Translations under genes and position numbers: made by a program | Shown here: positions 1-10,964 of the stretch, piece after piece | Position numbering within the stretch: the first letter of the stretch is position 1 | Layout: each line of letters begins with the position of its first letter | Source of the DNA: Loripinus fragilis | Taxonomy: Eukaryota > Mollusca > Bivalvia > Lucinida > Lucinidae | Direction of reading: 5' to 3' | Assembly (NCBI GenBank): GCA_964019695.1 | Contig: OZ026515.1 | Location: 77,550,678-77,614,677 of the forward strand | DNA: 64,000 bases | Notes under the pieces: model-generated | Database searches by the model: none | What the model was told of the DNA's origin: nothing | The model's input: the letters and a program-made list of their open reading frames with translations, nothing else

Positions 1-1
1 A

Positions 2-690
2 TCATAGCTCCAGATAAGGCTGCGTATTGCGTATTTACGCAATTTCGTGGACCTAAAAACGCAATTAAATTAATTTCTGTGCGTACAAAAACGCAATAAA
101 AATCCTTGATACCCAATTCCGAACTTTTTCGTAGCGTATGACACTATTGTATTCTGTTTGCGATTGTCGTTTTTCGCATCACAAGCTGTTGTCGGGTACA
201 AATTTATACACGGCGTCGCGCTGAATCTAGTTTATTTCATTGTAAACCAGTCCAGGAACATTATTATCGCTGTTTAGCTATACCCAATATTTACACGATT
301 ACGACATTCGTCTCGCTTTACAATAACAATGGCGTAACGTGGGCGAAAAAGCCCCAAAGAAATTGAATGATATCATATCGTAACTAACTCTAATACCGTG
401 TTGGTGGTTCAAAGAATCAAGGATGACTTGATAGATATGTTGGATTTTCGAAGTTAGTTGGAAATAGCGATCTCAGATATACTAATATTGCCAGTGTGCT
501 TTCCTAAAGTGAAACCGAAAGTAAACAAAAAATCAGGAGAAACAAGGTCCGGTTTCATTGCTTATTTGCTTTCAGATGGATACCCAATACAAAAACTTTA
601 AATACCCAATTTAAAATTTGAAAAACCCAATTAAGTCAAAAAGAGGTGGGTAAATACCCAATTGCCTCCAATCCTTATCTGGAGCTATGA
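2..690. mobile_element. Non-autonomous TIR element with swapped keyword repeats
   Basis: An 18-bp perfect terminal inverted repeat, tcatagctccagataagg, is at 2-19 and reverse-complemented at 673-690. Next to the left TIR the words acgcaat/gcgtatttacgc recur; next to the right TIR the corresponding words are acccaat/gggtatttaccc. No transposase is visible in 689 bp. Its left flank is at the window edge, so a target duplication cannot be checked. Confidence 0.6.
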
Positions 691-3235
691 ACATGAATTT
701 TATAATGTAGGAAAATGGTAGGTTGTCAAATAAAGATATGGTGTATTTTGATGTTGGAAAATGGTAGGCTATTAGTAAGTGGTGAGTTGTGTTTTAATGT
801 AGGAAAATGGTAGGCTATCAATAAGAGGTAATGTGGGTCTTATAATATAGGAAAATGCATGGTTGACTATCAATAGGAGGTCAGGTGGGTTATAGTGAAG
901 GGAAATGGTAGGCTATCAGTTAAAGATAAGTTGTTTTTAAATGCAGAAATATGATGGGCTATCAATTAAAGGTAATTTGTGTTTTAATGCAGAAAATTGG
1001 TAGTCAATCAATAAGAAATAATATGATTTTAACACAGGAAAATGCTAGGCTATCAGTGAGAGGTAAGATGGATTTTAATGCAGGAAAATGGTAGGATCTC
1101 AGTAAGAGGTAAGGTGGGTTTTAGGGCAACAAAATGGTAGGCTGTCAGTACATGTAATAGGCAATTTGGGTTTTAATACAGGAAAATTGTAGGATATCAA
1201 TAGTGTGTAAAGTGGATTTAACACAGAAATATTGTAGAGCTAGGATGGGTTTTAATGTGATAAAATGATAGGCCATCAGTAAGAGGTAACATATGCATGA
1301 AAATGGTAGACTGTCAGGAAGAGGTAAAATTGGTACTTCTTTTGTGGATTTTTTATGTTTTTGTTCTGTCTTGTGTTTGCTATGTCTTTGTGCCCGTCTG
1401 TTTATATGTGCTTTGTGGTCACCTGCTGGGAAAGGGCTGACCTCTTGGCTCTCGTTTGTGGTGTCTACTGTGAGTTTGCCACTTTCCCATTGGTATCCTG
1501 GGTCAGGTGTGGTACTTGATTGTATCGATTCCTGATCTTTGCACCCTTACTTACTTTAATGGAAGAAGATGGTAGGCTATCAGTAAGAGGTGGGATGGGT
1601 TTTAATGGAGGAAGATGGTAGGTTGTCAGTAAGAGGTGGGATGGGTTTTAATGGAGGAAAATGGTAGTTTGCCAGTAAGAGGTATGATGGGTTATAATGG
1701 AGGAAGATGGTAGGCTGTCAGTAAGCGATTGGATGGGTTTTAATGGAGGAAGATGGTAGGTTGTCAGCAAGAGGTAAGATGGGTTTAAATGGAGGAAGAT
1801 GGTAGGCTGTCAATAAGAGGTGGGATGAGTTTTAATGGAGGAAATGGTAGGTTGTCAGTAAGAGGTGGGATGGGTTTTAATGGAGGAAGATGGTAGACTA
1901 TCAGTAAGAAGTAAGATGGGTTTTAATGGAGGAAGATAGTAGGCTGTCAGTAAGAGGTTGAATGGGTTTTAATGGAGGAAGATGGAAGACTATCAGTAAG
2001 AGGTAGGATGGGTTATAATGGGGGAAGATGGTAGGCTGTCAGTAAGAAGTGGGATGGGTTTTAATAGAGGAAGATGGTAGGCTGACAGTAAGAGGTAGGA
2101 TAGGTTTTGATGGAAGAAGATGGTAGGTTGTTAGTAAGAGGCGGGATGGGTTCTAATGGAGGAAGATGGTAGTTAGTCAGTAAGAGGTAGGATGGGTTTT
2201 AATGGAGTAAGATGGTAGGCAGTCAGTAAGAGGTTGGAAGAGTTTTAATTGAGGAAGACGGTAGTTTGTCAGTAAGAGGTGGGATGGGTTTTAATGGAAG
2301 AAGATGGTAGGTTGTCAGTAAGAGGTTGGATGGGTTTTAATGGAGGAAAATGGTAGACTATGGCGTAAGAAGTAGGATGGGTTGTAATGGTGGAAGATGG
2401 AAGGCTGTCAGTAAGAGGTAGGATGGGTTTTAATTGAGGAAGATGGTAGGTTGTCAATAAGAGGTAAGATTGGTTCAAATGGAGGAAGATGGTAGGCTGT
2501 CAGTAAGAGGTAAGATGGGTTTTAATGGAGGAAGATGGTAGGTTGTCAGTAAGAGGTAAGATTGGTTTAAATGGGGGAAGATGGTAGGCTGTCAGTAAGG
2601 GGTTAGATTGGTTTTAATGGAAGAAGATGGTAGGCTGTCAGTAAGAGGTGGGATTGGTTTTAATGGAGGAAGATAGCAGGTTGTCAGTAAGAGGTAAGAT
2701 GGGTTTTAATGGAAGAAGATGGTAGGCTGTCAGTAAGAGGTGGGATGGGTTTTAATGGAAGAAGATGGTAGGCTGTCAGTAAGAGGTGGGATGGGTTTTA
2801 ATGGAAGAAGATGGTAGGTTGTTAGCAAGAGGCGGGATGGGTTCTAATGGAGGAAGATGGTAGTTAGTCAGTAACAGGTGGGATGGGTTTTAATGGAGTA
2901 AAATGGTAGGCTGTCAGTAAGAAGTGGAAAGGGTTTAAATGGAGGAAGATGGTAGGTAGGTTGTCAGTTAGGGGTGGGATGGGTTTTAATGGAAGAAGAT
3001 TGTAGGTTGTCAGTAAGAGGTGGGATGGGTTTTAATGGAGGAAGATGGTAGGCTGTCAGTTAGAGGTAGAATGGGTTTTAATGAAGGAAGATGGTAGGCT
3101 GTCAGTAAGAGGTAAGATGAGTTTTAATGGAGGAAGATGGTAGGATGTCATTAAGAGGTGGGATTGATTTTAATGGAGGAAAATGGTAGGCTGTCAGTAA
3201 AAGATAAGGTGAGTTTTTATGTGCAAATCAATAAT
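690..3235. repeat. 46-bp minisatellite, about fifty units
   Basis: The unit is G/A-rich on the + strand (word order: ggaagatggtaggctgtcag, taagaggtgggatggg, ttttaatg). Spacing measured between adjacent units near 2484 and 2530 is 46 bp. Units are irregular before 1300 and more uniform from 1555 to 3200, consistent with homogenisation of the 3' part. Strand asymmetry is strong (G over C). Translated frames across it are periodic but carry no gene. Confidence 0.92.
1325..1555. mobile_element. Insertion interrupting the minisatellite
   Basis: About 230 bp of T/G-rich unique sequence separate two minisatellite stretches. Its right part (tgtggtacttgattgta, cgattcctgatctttgcacc) recurs at 58467-58515 and partly at 43148-43180, so this is the end of a dispersed repeat. 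Looser similarity to 56100-56340 is visible. It resembles the 3' end of a retroposon, but I cannot assign a family. Confidence 0.5.
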
Positions 3236-5440
3236 TTCTGGCTCAAAAATAAGAAAAAAGTTTGGTCATCAATAGGAGAAAGTTGGGTTTAAGAGTAAGA
3301 ACCTGCAATGAAAGCCAAAAATATGGGGTTTTAAGTTAGAAAGAAAATATCAGGCAATTAGGAAGAGATAATGTGGATTTTAATGTTAGGTGATCAATAT
3401 GCAGTAAGGAGGGTAGGGAGTCCCTCATCAGCTTATTTTAAAGGGGCTCTTGCATGGTATGGGAAATTAACAATGGAGTCTGCCCACGCTTGGATTTTGA
3501 AAATATTATGTTATTTAATTGTCTGGGGTATAACTTTAATATTTATGGTGCATTTGAGTTTTTATGCAATTCCATTGCTAATTTATGGCGTCATGAATGA
3601 TATCTCTATAATACCTGAGGTAACCCAGTTATAATAATTTCTTAAATATTTGACATATCATGTAACGGGCGGAGAAATGTTTTATTAAATAGCTATATCA
3701 TTGATAAGTTCGCTGTTACTTAATATGGCTTTGTATGTATTAGGATATTGGGTGGGCATTCATTTTATAGCATGGTACCCCAATTTTCGACTGTATATTT
3801 TGTATTCAGTCAAATTTGGAATTAACATTTTTACAGGTTGCAGTCTTTGTCAAGATACCATTTCAACATATAAACTATCCATATATGTTAAGAATATGTA
3901 GACCAAATTTCATGAAATTCAAGGACCGGTAACATATTTTTTTAACTTGATGTAAACACATGGCCCTAATTCATCGAAATGTAAAAAATACAATAATTAT
4001 GTTTCAGTGTAAAACATACTTGAATACTTGCATCATGCTAGTATGTTTATTGGTAGAAGTTGATATGTTCAGTGTTTTCCCCTTTTATGGATTGGAAAAA
4101 GAAAAAAACAATATCCTTTGATATTAAGTGCCACAATTCTTATTTAATGAAGTGCTTACACAATAATATTAGCCAAAATGATACAATATGTTGATACCTG
4201 TACTTAACACATCTAGTTTCTAACATGAGAACTACATCTAGCCAATGTTTCACTTAATATGTAACATTATTAAGAATTTCAATTCATACAGAAGAGAAAC
4301 CTTATGACAAGTCAGTTCATACAGGAGAAGAACCTTATATCTATGATTTTATAATTGTAAGACTCATTAATAAACCTGCTTCACAAAAATAACCCCTGTC
4401 AAACTTATTGGTTAAAATTAACCATTTGGTCACAGATAACTCTTGGCTTCAATGATATTGCTAATTTAATGCTTAAATCTTCTCTGTTCATCCTGTTATG
4501 TGAAACTGATGCTGATTTCTATCAAATAGCAACATTTATACTTTAGCTGGCTGTATAATCAAGGCATACAGTTTTGTTTCTGGACCTCACTTATTCATGT
4601 AGAACACTGTTTTATGATACCTTTGATAAGACTCTGTTAGACGTTATATCGGTCACGGCACCAAAATGTGGTTCCTCTAGTTCAATTGGGATGTAAAGGA
4701 AATATTTAGTCTTCTTGTTTTCACATGTTTATTGTTAGGATATTATGTTTCTTAAACAATATCATGCAGGACTTGAGGAAGTGATACACATTGTCTTGAC
4801 CCCATAGTGCCATGACACAGGGCCATGACCTTCGGCATTTCTGACCATTGTATCATTTAAAATTGCCTAAACATGTCTTTCTTTTAGAAAAGTGGAAGTA
4901 GATTAAAAAACAACCTCCTTATGTCGAGTTATTGATTCATTTGAACTAAATAATTAATTTTGCTAAAACTGACCTATACCCATAAGAGGTAGGAAATGAC
5001 AAAGTTACCGTTTTTGGATTTTCATGATATTTGCTCAGATCAGCAGTAGCAAGACTAGAACATATCCATCTTTTGATTTGAATGTTGAATGTTTTGTAAA
5101 TTTTTGAAAAAAAATATTGAAATTTTACAATCACTTCTTCTGAAAACGTAAACCATAATTTATCCAAATGGTTTTTGTTGCATTAAAATAATGTCTATGG
5201 TATTTTGGATTCAATCTAGATGACAAATCATAGAAATAAACAAAACTATAGATTTAGGACATGAAAATTTAGAGACAGGTCCCACCTCAAAGGTGGAGTA
5301 CGTCAGGGTTGCTTCCTAAGCCTTATTCTTAACTATCTAATTTGATAAATACATTTTCATAGTTCGTATATAATGAGTTATTAATATGCAAAGTTTGAAG
5401 AAAATCCATGCGTGGGCACAGATGAAAGTACCCCTTATTC
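3236..5440 (+). other. Upstream intron sequence, mostly featureless
   Basis: AT-rich non-coding sequence with no exon detected. I looked for the complexin helix exon (pattern MRQGIRDK) and did not see it. The only notable item is the zinc-finger scrap at 4285-4350. Confidence 0.6.
4285..4350 (+). pseudogene. Decayed C2H2 zinc-finger fragment
   Basis: The + strand reads HTEEKPYDKSVHTGEEPYIY, two copies of the HTGEKPY linker that joins adjacent C2H2 zinc fingers. Between the linkers only DKSV remains; an intact finger would give about 21 residues with two Cys and two His, so most of a finger has been deleted. There is no surrounding open frame and no splice support. It is best read as a dead fragment of a poly-zinc-finger gene or of a transposon carrying one. 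Confidence 0.55.
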
Positions 5441-5825
5441 ATATTTCAGTTAATAGGGAGTCCTCATCAGCTGTATATATTGTTTGTGGCCGTGTTCCTT
5501 GGCTGTACCAGTACTGGCCGGAAGGGTTTATGATTTTTGTGGTTCTATGCCCATGAACTCCCGAAGGCTCAACCGGCAGTGGTTCTGGTTTTAAAGCGTC
5601 TCAGAAGACAGGGCAACGGCTTAAAGTCTCATCCGACATACTGGGAGAAGCCGGGAATTGAACCTGCGACCCCTGGTTTGCAAGACATAGGTTTATCCCC
5701 CACACCACGGCGGCTTCTCATCAGCTGTATATAAGATTATTTCCTATTTCAGTTAATAGGGTATTTTAGTCAGCTGTATATTTAATTATTCTTAATTTCA
5801 ATTAAAAGGGTATTTTCATCTAATT
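5440..5825. repeat. Degenerate tandem repeat abutting the complexin acceptor
   Basis: Three imperfect units of about 50 bp share the order tttcagttaatagggta-ttttcatcagctgtatata (5445-5480, 5745-5790, 5795-5825). Each unit contains a pyrimidine-rich ttcag. The true exon acceptor (cctacttcag, 5827-5836) occurs at the unit's ttcag position, so it may itself derive from the array. Confidence 0.55.
5480..5716 (-). mobile_element. tRNA-Thr-like SINE with 17-bp target duplication
   Basis: The minus strand begins with a tRNA-like head: A-box-like word near the start, ccaggggtcgcaggttcaattcc as the B-box region (split words ggtcgcagg, ttcaattcc). The head matches the tRNA-Thr pattern with an accaggggtcgc variable region. 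Perfect 17-bp duplications, ctcatcagctgtatata, flank it at 5463-5479 and 5717-5733. A related copy is at 61650-61935. It is a SINE and not a tRNA gene: the acceptor stem does not pair and a long body follows. Confidence 0.85.
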
Positions 5826-5836
5826 CCCTACTTCAG

Positions 5837-5978
5837 TATGGTTTAAAGAAAAAAGTGGCTGGTGAAGACAATATGATGCAGGCCCAAGAAGAAGCAGGTC
5901 GAATAGGCAGAAAGAAGAAAACTCCCGCTGAGCTCGCAGCAGAAGCTAATGCCGATTCCGATGATGAGGATAACTTAA
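5837..5978 (+). CDS. cpx: Complexin, penultimate coding exon (partial gene)
   Basis: This exon encodes 47 residues of a complexin, the small presynaptic protein that binds assembled SNARE complexes and both clamps and promotes calcium-triggered vesicle fusion. It opens with YGLKKK, which continues the end of the central SNARE-binding helix (family pattern IRDKY-x-KKK). It then carries the invertebrate block RKKKTPAELAAEAN followed by an acidic run (DSDDED). The 3' splice site is ttccctacttcag at 5824-5836 and the 5' splice site is A|gtaaat at 5978/5979. The exon starts in phase 0 and ends with one extra base, which completes a Lys codon with the exon at 19110. The N-terminal and helix exons are not found in the 5.8 kb upstream and should lie before the window. 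A degenerate tandem repeat and a SINE sit immediately upstream. Identification rests on recalled family motifs, without a database search. Confidence 0.9.
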
Positions 5979-6143
5979 GTAAATTTTCTTCCTTATGTTG
6001 CTGCATGAACTTTGTATAGGGCCTAATTAGCTCCCAGTACTCATTCATTCCTATACACAGGCATAGTGCCAATTACACACAGTACAATGGTGCATAACAA
6101 AAAATAAACATACTCAAGGGAGATGACTTGATGTGTACTGTCC

Positions 6144-6367
6144 TGCCAGCTAAGAGTGACAGTGACTTCATATTTTGTTTACAAAGTTATTAGGAGTTAT
6201 CAGGGACTTATAATCGATAGATCACATGTGTATTAATCCTATCCTCAGGATAGGATTTATACACAAGTGATCTATCATTTCACCTTTACTCAATTGAAGT
6301 GCACACGTTAGTGCTTTACTTAGCAATTGTAAACAAAGTATTACGTCAATGTCACTCTTGGTTGGCA
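6144..6367. mobile_element. Palindromic MITE
   Basis: Long terminal inverted repeats (about 40 bp, tgccagctaagagtgacagt on the left, reverse complement ending ggttggca on the right) enclose a nearly perfect central hairpin at 6216-6276 whose 30-nt arms contain atagatcacatgtgtatt. There is no coding capacity. Confidence 0.7.
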
Positions 6368-6408
6368 CAACAGTAGATAGCATTTTTCCATATCATAACA
6401 ATATGCTA

Positions 6409-6636
6409 TTAACTCTGCATGCTGGGTAATTTTTCAAAAAATTGTTGTCTGCTGAATCTTTTCAAAATAAATGTTTTTTCAAAAAAAATATTCAGGAATA
6501 CCATCCATGTGTTTTGAAATAGTTTGGATCCAGACCTGGCCAAATGTTTTGTCTGGCTTTTGATCTAGGTCCAAACTGTTTGTTGAGGCTGTTTGCAAAG
6601 GTTATCAGCAGAGGACACTGGCAGGCAGAGAGTTAA
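6409..6636. mobile_element. TTAA-flanked MITE, family B
   Basis: The ends read TTAACTCTGCATGC...GCAGAGAGTTAA. A TTAA target with short C/T-rich TIRs is typical of piggyBac-type (or Kolobok-type) non-autonomous elements. Internal words (gtctgctga, cttttcaaaa, ggtccaaactgttt) recur in copies at 7317-7438, 23263-23478 and 55213-55442. Confidence 0.65.
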
Positions 6637-6693
6637 AGGAAAGAATTTGCTCCCATAGGGAGCATTCTTTCCTTAAGGGTAGTCTCAACTTAC

Positions 6694-6863
6694 TACAGTA
6701 AAACCTGTGTAAAATGACCACTCAAAAATAGACAAAACAAAGTTCATAATGACAAATGGTAGCTTAATGAAGGTCAAAAGTATTGCAGAATGCTCCCCTT
6801 AAGCAATAAATGGTCTTGAAAACTAATTTTTGAGAGTGGCCGTTTTACACAGGTTTTATTGTA
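6694..6863. mobile_element. Tc1/mariner-type MITE (tacagtaaaacctgtg family)
   Basis: The termini are tacagtaaaacctgtgtaaa and its near reverse complement ending 6863, with TA at each edge as expected for a TA-target element. It shares an internal segment (gacaaatggtagcttaatga) with the copy at 11206-11412. Confidence 0.7.
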
Positions 6864-7124
6864 CCCTTCAGTAGTCTCCCTTTGTTCTGAGTAAATATAA
6901 AATGGTTCCGGCTATGCCTCTCAAGGGTTGTTAGTTGTTACATGGCTGAGTTAATGTTTGTTTATCAGTCATTTCATACATTTCATTTCGTAGATTGTTT
7001 TACAAAGTCATTTCAAGGTGAATATTTCATCATTCATATCATCAAATCATTTTTGTATTGTCAAGCATGCCAAACTAATTGTTGACACTTTTATTAGATG
7101 ACAGGGATTTTCCTAAGCCAAACC

Positions 7125-7230
7125 ACAGGGGCCAGTCCAGCTTAATAATATGCCATCTGGGATAAAATACTGAAATAGACTATAAACTTATTACTTTGTG
7201 GTATACTGTAAACACTGGACTGGCCCCTGT
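7125..7230. mobile_element. Short inverted-repeat element
   Basis: A 15-bp perfect inverted repeat, caggggccagtccag at 7126-7140 and its complement at 7215-7229, encloses 74 bp of unremarkable sequence. It is probably a small MITE. Confidence 0.5.
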
Positions 7231-7316
7231 CAGCCTAACTGGTGCCAACCTTCGGTCCCAATCTCCAATTTTGAGAAAAATATTACTTAATTAATAAAGG
7301 TTTCCATGAGTTTTTC

Positions 7317-7438
7317 TTAACTCTGTGCCTGCACTCTGATGGTATTCCTGAAATAATCTTTTGAAAAAGTCAAATTGAAAAAAAAAATCAGCAGATGACA
7401 AAAAAGCATGGAAAATTTCCCAGCATATAAAGAGTTAA
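7317..7438. mobile_element. TTAA MITE, family B, internally deleted
   Basis: It starts TTAACTCTG and ends AGAGTTAA. It retains the family words ggtattcctgaaa, atcagcagatgac and aaaaagcatgg but is about half the length of the 6409-6636 copy. Confidence 0.6.
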
Positions 7439-7478
7439 GGCAGGCACTTGCTCAACTTTTTTCACTACTATTCATGAC

Positions 7479-7670
7479 TTAACCTATGAAGCACCACCTA
7501 TTATTTGCAGCAGACGACAATTTCAAATTTGCTGCTTTTTCAAAAAAAAACAAATAAGGCAAGATATTTCATGAGAAATGTCTGCTGGCAGACGATTCTC
7601 ATGAAATATCATACCATATTTTTTTCAAAATGTCGCAAAATTTGTCATCTGCTGCAGTCATGATGGTTAA
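7479..7670. mobile_element. TTAA hairpin MITE, family A
   Basis: It is flanked by TTAA. Its arms contain gcagcagacgacaa and the complement ttgtcatctgctgc, meeting at a central palindrome tctgctggcagacga. It is the same family as 18741-18956. The whole element can fold on itself. Confidence 0.7.
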
Positions 7671-7939
7671 GCCCTCTGCTTTGATGTTTTCTGTTGTATT
7701 CTGAAAGCTTATATAGCACACAGTATGGACTCAGATCAGACTGCTCCATATTGTCTGACCTTAGACCATTCTGTTTGCATGCAATTTAAATTTGATCTAT
7801 TGTAAAAGCAAAAAATTGCAGCAGATGATAATTTCAGCTGAATTTTAGTTTTAGGTTGAATATGCATTAAAGATGGCAAACTCTTGACGTTTTCATGCCA
7901 AAAATGCAATTTTTAAGCAATTTTAATGTCATGTGATAA

Positions 7940-8090
7940 ATAGAATAGATAATAGAATAGATTCGTGCTCCTGTATTATTGAATTTATTAAAACTTGTTG
8001 CAAAAAAATAGATAAAATGCATGGCAAGTCTCTCTATTCCTCAACTTGGTTAATAAATTCAATAAAACATGATCCTATATAATAATGGAA
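7940..8090. repeat. Inverted repeat, gaatttattaa type
   Basis: Arms cctgtattattgaatttatt and aataaattcaataaaacatg form an imperfect hairpin. A similar stretch recurs at 8520-8610 and 54030-54125 (words aataataca, ggcaagcctc, cacgaaaaagtgac), suggesting a small dispersed family. Confidence 0.45.
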
Positions 8091-8299
8091 CATACCAACT
8101 ATATATGTATTGTATCAGTGCTTTAGTTAAGAGTGTGTACCAAAAAATTCATTTTCCGTAATTAAAATGAGCAGGGTTCTGGTCATGTGTACTTAATTAT
8201 AATCAGCTGCACATAACCATTCATTTTGTAGGATATCCGTCACTAACGTAGTTGCCATAGCAACGCAAAGTATTGTGTTTATAAAAAATCGAGTAAACC

Positions 8300-8372
8300 A
8301 AAACATATGTTGTGGGTACTCAAAAGAACCGTCTCAATGAGACGGTTCTTTTGAGAACCCAATACATACATT
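8300..8372. mobile_element. Hairpin element with gagacgg core
   Basis: 8314-8360 is a near-perfect 47-bp palindrome centred on gtctcaatgagac with arms ggtactcaaaagaacc. Weaker copies are at 9543-9593, 12228-12305 and 20185-20270. They share the design of a cgtctc/gagacg core inside tcttttga-type arms. Confidence 0.6.
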
Positions 8373-8599
8373 AAAACTGATGGGTTAGAAAATATCTACA
8401 ATTTTACATTCAAAAATTGTGTTTATCTAAACCTATGTTGTTTGAAAGAAGATGGAAAAATTTATCAGTCTAGAAAGAGTAGTAAGATTACTATATAAAG
8501 GATCTTACATGAGTGCTCAAGTTTTATTGAGGAAAAGTGATAAAATGGGAGGCTTGCCAAGCATTTTATTGCTTTTTCACGAGTTGATATATTCAATAA

Positions 8600-9838
8600 T
8601 ACAAAAGTATGAATGTTAGATTCTGTTTATCATATGACATTTAATTTACTTTAAAATCGCGTTTTTGTTGTGTAAACATTAGGATTATGCCATATTTATG
8701 CAACATTGTAATTGGCATCATCTCATAACATTACCAAAATCTGTAAACCACTAGTGGTTTATTGTTTTTAAAACATAGCGTTATATCACTTCCAGATGTG
8801 ACTTCATATGATAAGAGGCCATAATAAATCAATTGCTAGATTTTCATCCGATCTTAATGCAAAATGGAGGGGATGGGGAATTTATTTTGTTTTCTAGTTT
8901 CCCAAGGTGGCAAGATAAATGAACACATCTCTTACATGGTTATTTTATGCCAGAACACTGAACCAGACATGAAATCATTGTATAGATCAAGCAAAATGTT
9001 CATAATTTAATTCAAACCAGTCCTATTCAACACCTTTTGCCACAATCTTGGCGATCATCGTGGAAAAACTAAAATCGAAAGTAAGATTTCCAGGACATTT
9101 GATTGGCAATTGGGTATTCAATTGGTATCACTGATGTGCATCAAAAACAAGTACCTAGAATAACAGAGAGAACTGGTAGTTACAAGAACAGTGGAACAAT
9201 AGAAGTACATGATGCATACATGAGTCATATCATCTTTCTTCTGTCCAGAGAGAAATGGAAAATGGAAGTTACTGAGTGGTAAACCATTGGCCGTTCAATA
9301 AACAACGCATACTGCGGCCCCCACTAATTTTATTTCTCTGCCAGCGAGGATAAAAATATAGCAGTTTATTTATTATAACCCAAGCATAATCAGATGGTTG
9401 TTTGAAAACCTCCTATATTAGTGATAAAATAACAAAATGATCACAATTTTATACTCCAGTTTATGTTTTATTTGAAGCTAAGTTCTCATGATTCCAGATA
9501 AGAGAGAGGGTAATTAAAAATATGTTTCTTGTTTTTCTACCCAAACATGTTTAGGGTACTCAATAGTCAGTTCTTTTGAGTACAATAAACATAGAAAAGA
9601 AAATAGTCACAATTTTACCTTCATCTTTTTCTTATCTGGACCTACGGCAGATCTGAGTGTTGTAGTCATTTTATTCCTAATGTGATTTTTCTAATGCATA
9701 ATACAATGAGCATTAATCTAGTATAATGCTTGAGCAATTAAAACATATGGGCCGCTCATAACAAAACCAACAAAGTATCATGTACACCAAACAAAGACTC
9801 CAATCAGCATCTGCCCAGGCTAATTTAGAGTCTTTCCT
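8600..9838. other. Intron sequence with little visible structure
   Basis: AT-rich non-coding sequence. It includes one degraded hairpin copy at 9543-9593 (gggtactcaatag...ttcttttgagtac). No exon, RNA gene or clear transposon end was seen. Confidence 0.5.
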
Positions 9839-9956
9839 CACTGTAGTTATACCACTACGGCAATTTAGGTCTTGTCACTTATTCCGATGTTAAGGTAACT
9901 TTCTCATCATGGTCAATTTCTTCATTTAATCACAGATATTCGTCCCAAAATTCTTG

Positions 9957-10323
9957 CAGGGACCAAGCTGGCCCAGAATTTTAGGGAGAAGTGACTTCTC
10001 CTTGCAGGAAAATTAGGGAGAAGTGACAGTCAGATAGAGAGAAGTTATAGCGCAAAATTACGGCATTTTCTGTCAATTTAGAAGCAAATTAGCCATTACA
10101 CATTCTATTGCCAGTTAATGGAAGGAGAAAATTGATGCAGTGGTAGTATGTCACCACAGCTTGCATTTGTGTGGATGAGTCTCCCTAAAAAAAAAAAAAA
10201 AAAAAATTTTTTTTTTTTTTTTTTTTTAGGGAGACTCCCACTTCTCCCTGGGTCCTATTTAGGGCGAAATTTCGGCCCCTAGGGCGACTATTTTGCCCTA
10301 GTCGCCCTCTAGCTTGATCCCTG
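9957..10323. mobile_element. hAT-like non-autonomous insertion nested in the MITE
   Basis: The ends are CAGGGACCAAGCTGG and the complement of CAGGGATCAAGCTAG, the CAGGG start common to hAT elements. TCTTG is duplicated on both sides (9952-9956, 10324-10328). The empty site is visible in the sister MITE at 57.78 kb, which runs straight through. A 5-bp duplication is shorter than the usual 8 bp of hATs but is known in some hAT lineages. The interior carries repeated agggagaagtgac words at left and gggcgac words at right. Confidence 0.75.
10172..10238. repeat. poly(A)/poly(T) palindrome
   Basis: gtctccct is followed by about 20 A, then about 21 T, then agggagac: a perfect inverted repeat with no loop. 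It lies inside the hAT-like insertion. It may be native, or the tract lengths may be affected by sequencing or assembly. Confidence 0.85.
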
Positions 10324-10964
10324 TCTTGTGTTCTGATTGATTTTTGTTCATCCAATTCACATTCTATCTTTTAGCTTTAAAATTATATGAAAACTTTAAC
10401 GTTTGATGTCTAGGCATGAAATAACTAATTACGGTTTTGTCATCGTGGATAATTAATCAATGACAAAACCGTATAACTATGACTAAACCGTAATTGACAT
10501 TTTTTTAAATACAACTGTAAAAAACACATTTAAAATCTGATTTTATATCTGTTTTCGCAAAACAACACAGAGGTTGTTCACTAGACGATGCAATCTCGAA
10601 GCAAACATATTCGAAAGTTATCATTTTTGTCAGCCTTTATTTGAAGGTAATTTTACTATAACACCGGAGTGGGTGACAAATCCCAAATTGCCGTAGTAGT
10701 ATGACCACAGAGTTCCTGTCTGCTGGAAGATTCTATGTGCCCTTAGCTACCCTTAGAGTGCACAGAAATGACTCTGCTCAGGCTTGGCAGATGGCCAGGA
10801 TGATCAGTCTGAATCTTTAATAGGTGCTTATGCCACTTTGTTTGTTTTGTCACAAGGCAGCTCATATGTACAATTCTGTACATGTACATTTATACTTTGT
10901 TGAACTTTTACTGAGGCTACTGTTTGAATGGAGGATAAATGCAGAAACAAGATACAACATCACC

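Larger units (their letters stand above)
9839..10713. mobile_element. MITE with ~50-bp TIRs, interrupted copy
   Basis: The termini (cactgtagttataccactac at left, complement at right) are long inverted repeats that include a ggtgttaaggt/aacaccgg stretch. The interior has an inverted pair: aattacggttttgtca and tgacaaaaccgt. The uninterrupted copy is 57669-58147 (479 bp). Comparing the two places a 367-bp insertion at 9957-10323. Confidence 0.8.

Noticed and set aside
690..3235. CRISPR array because of regular repeats
   Set aside because: There is no constant-repeat/unique-spacer alternation, the whole unit repeats, and the genome is clearly eukaryotic.
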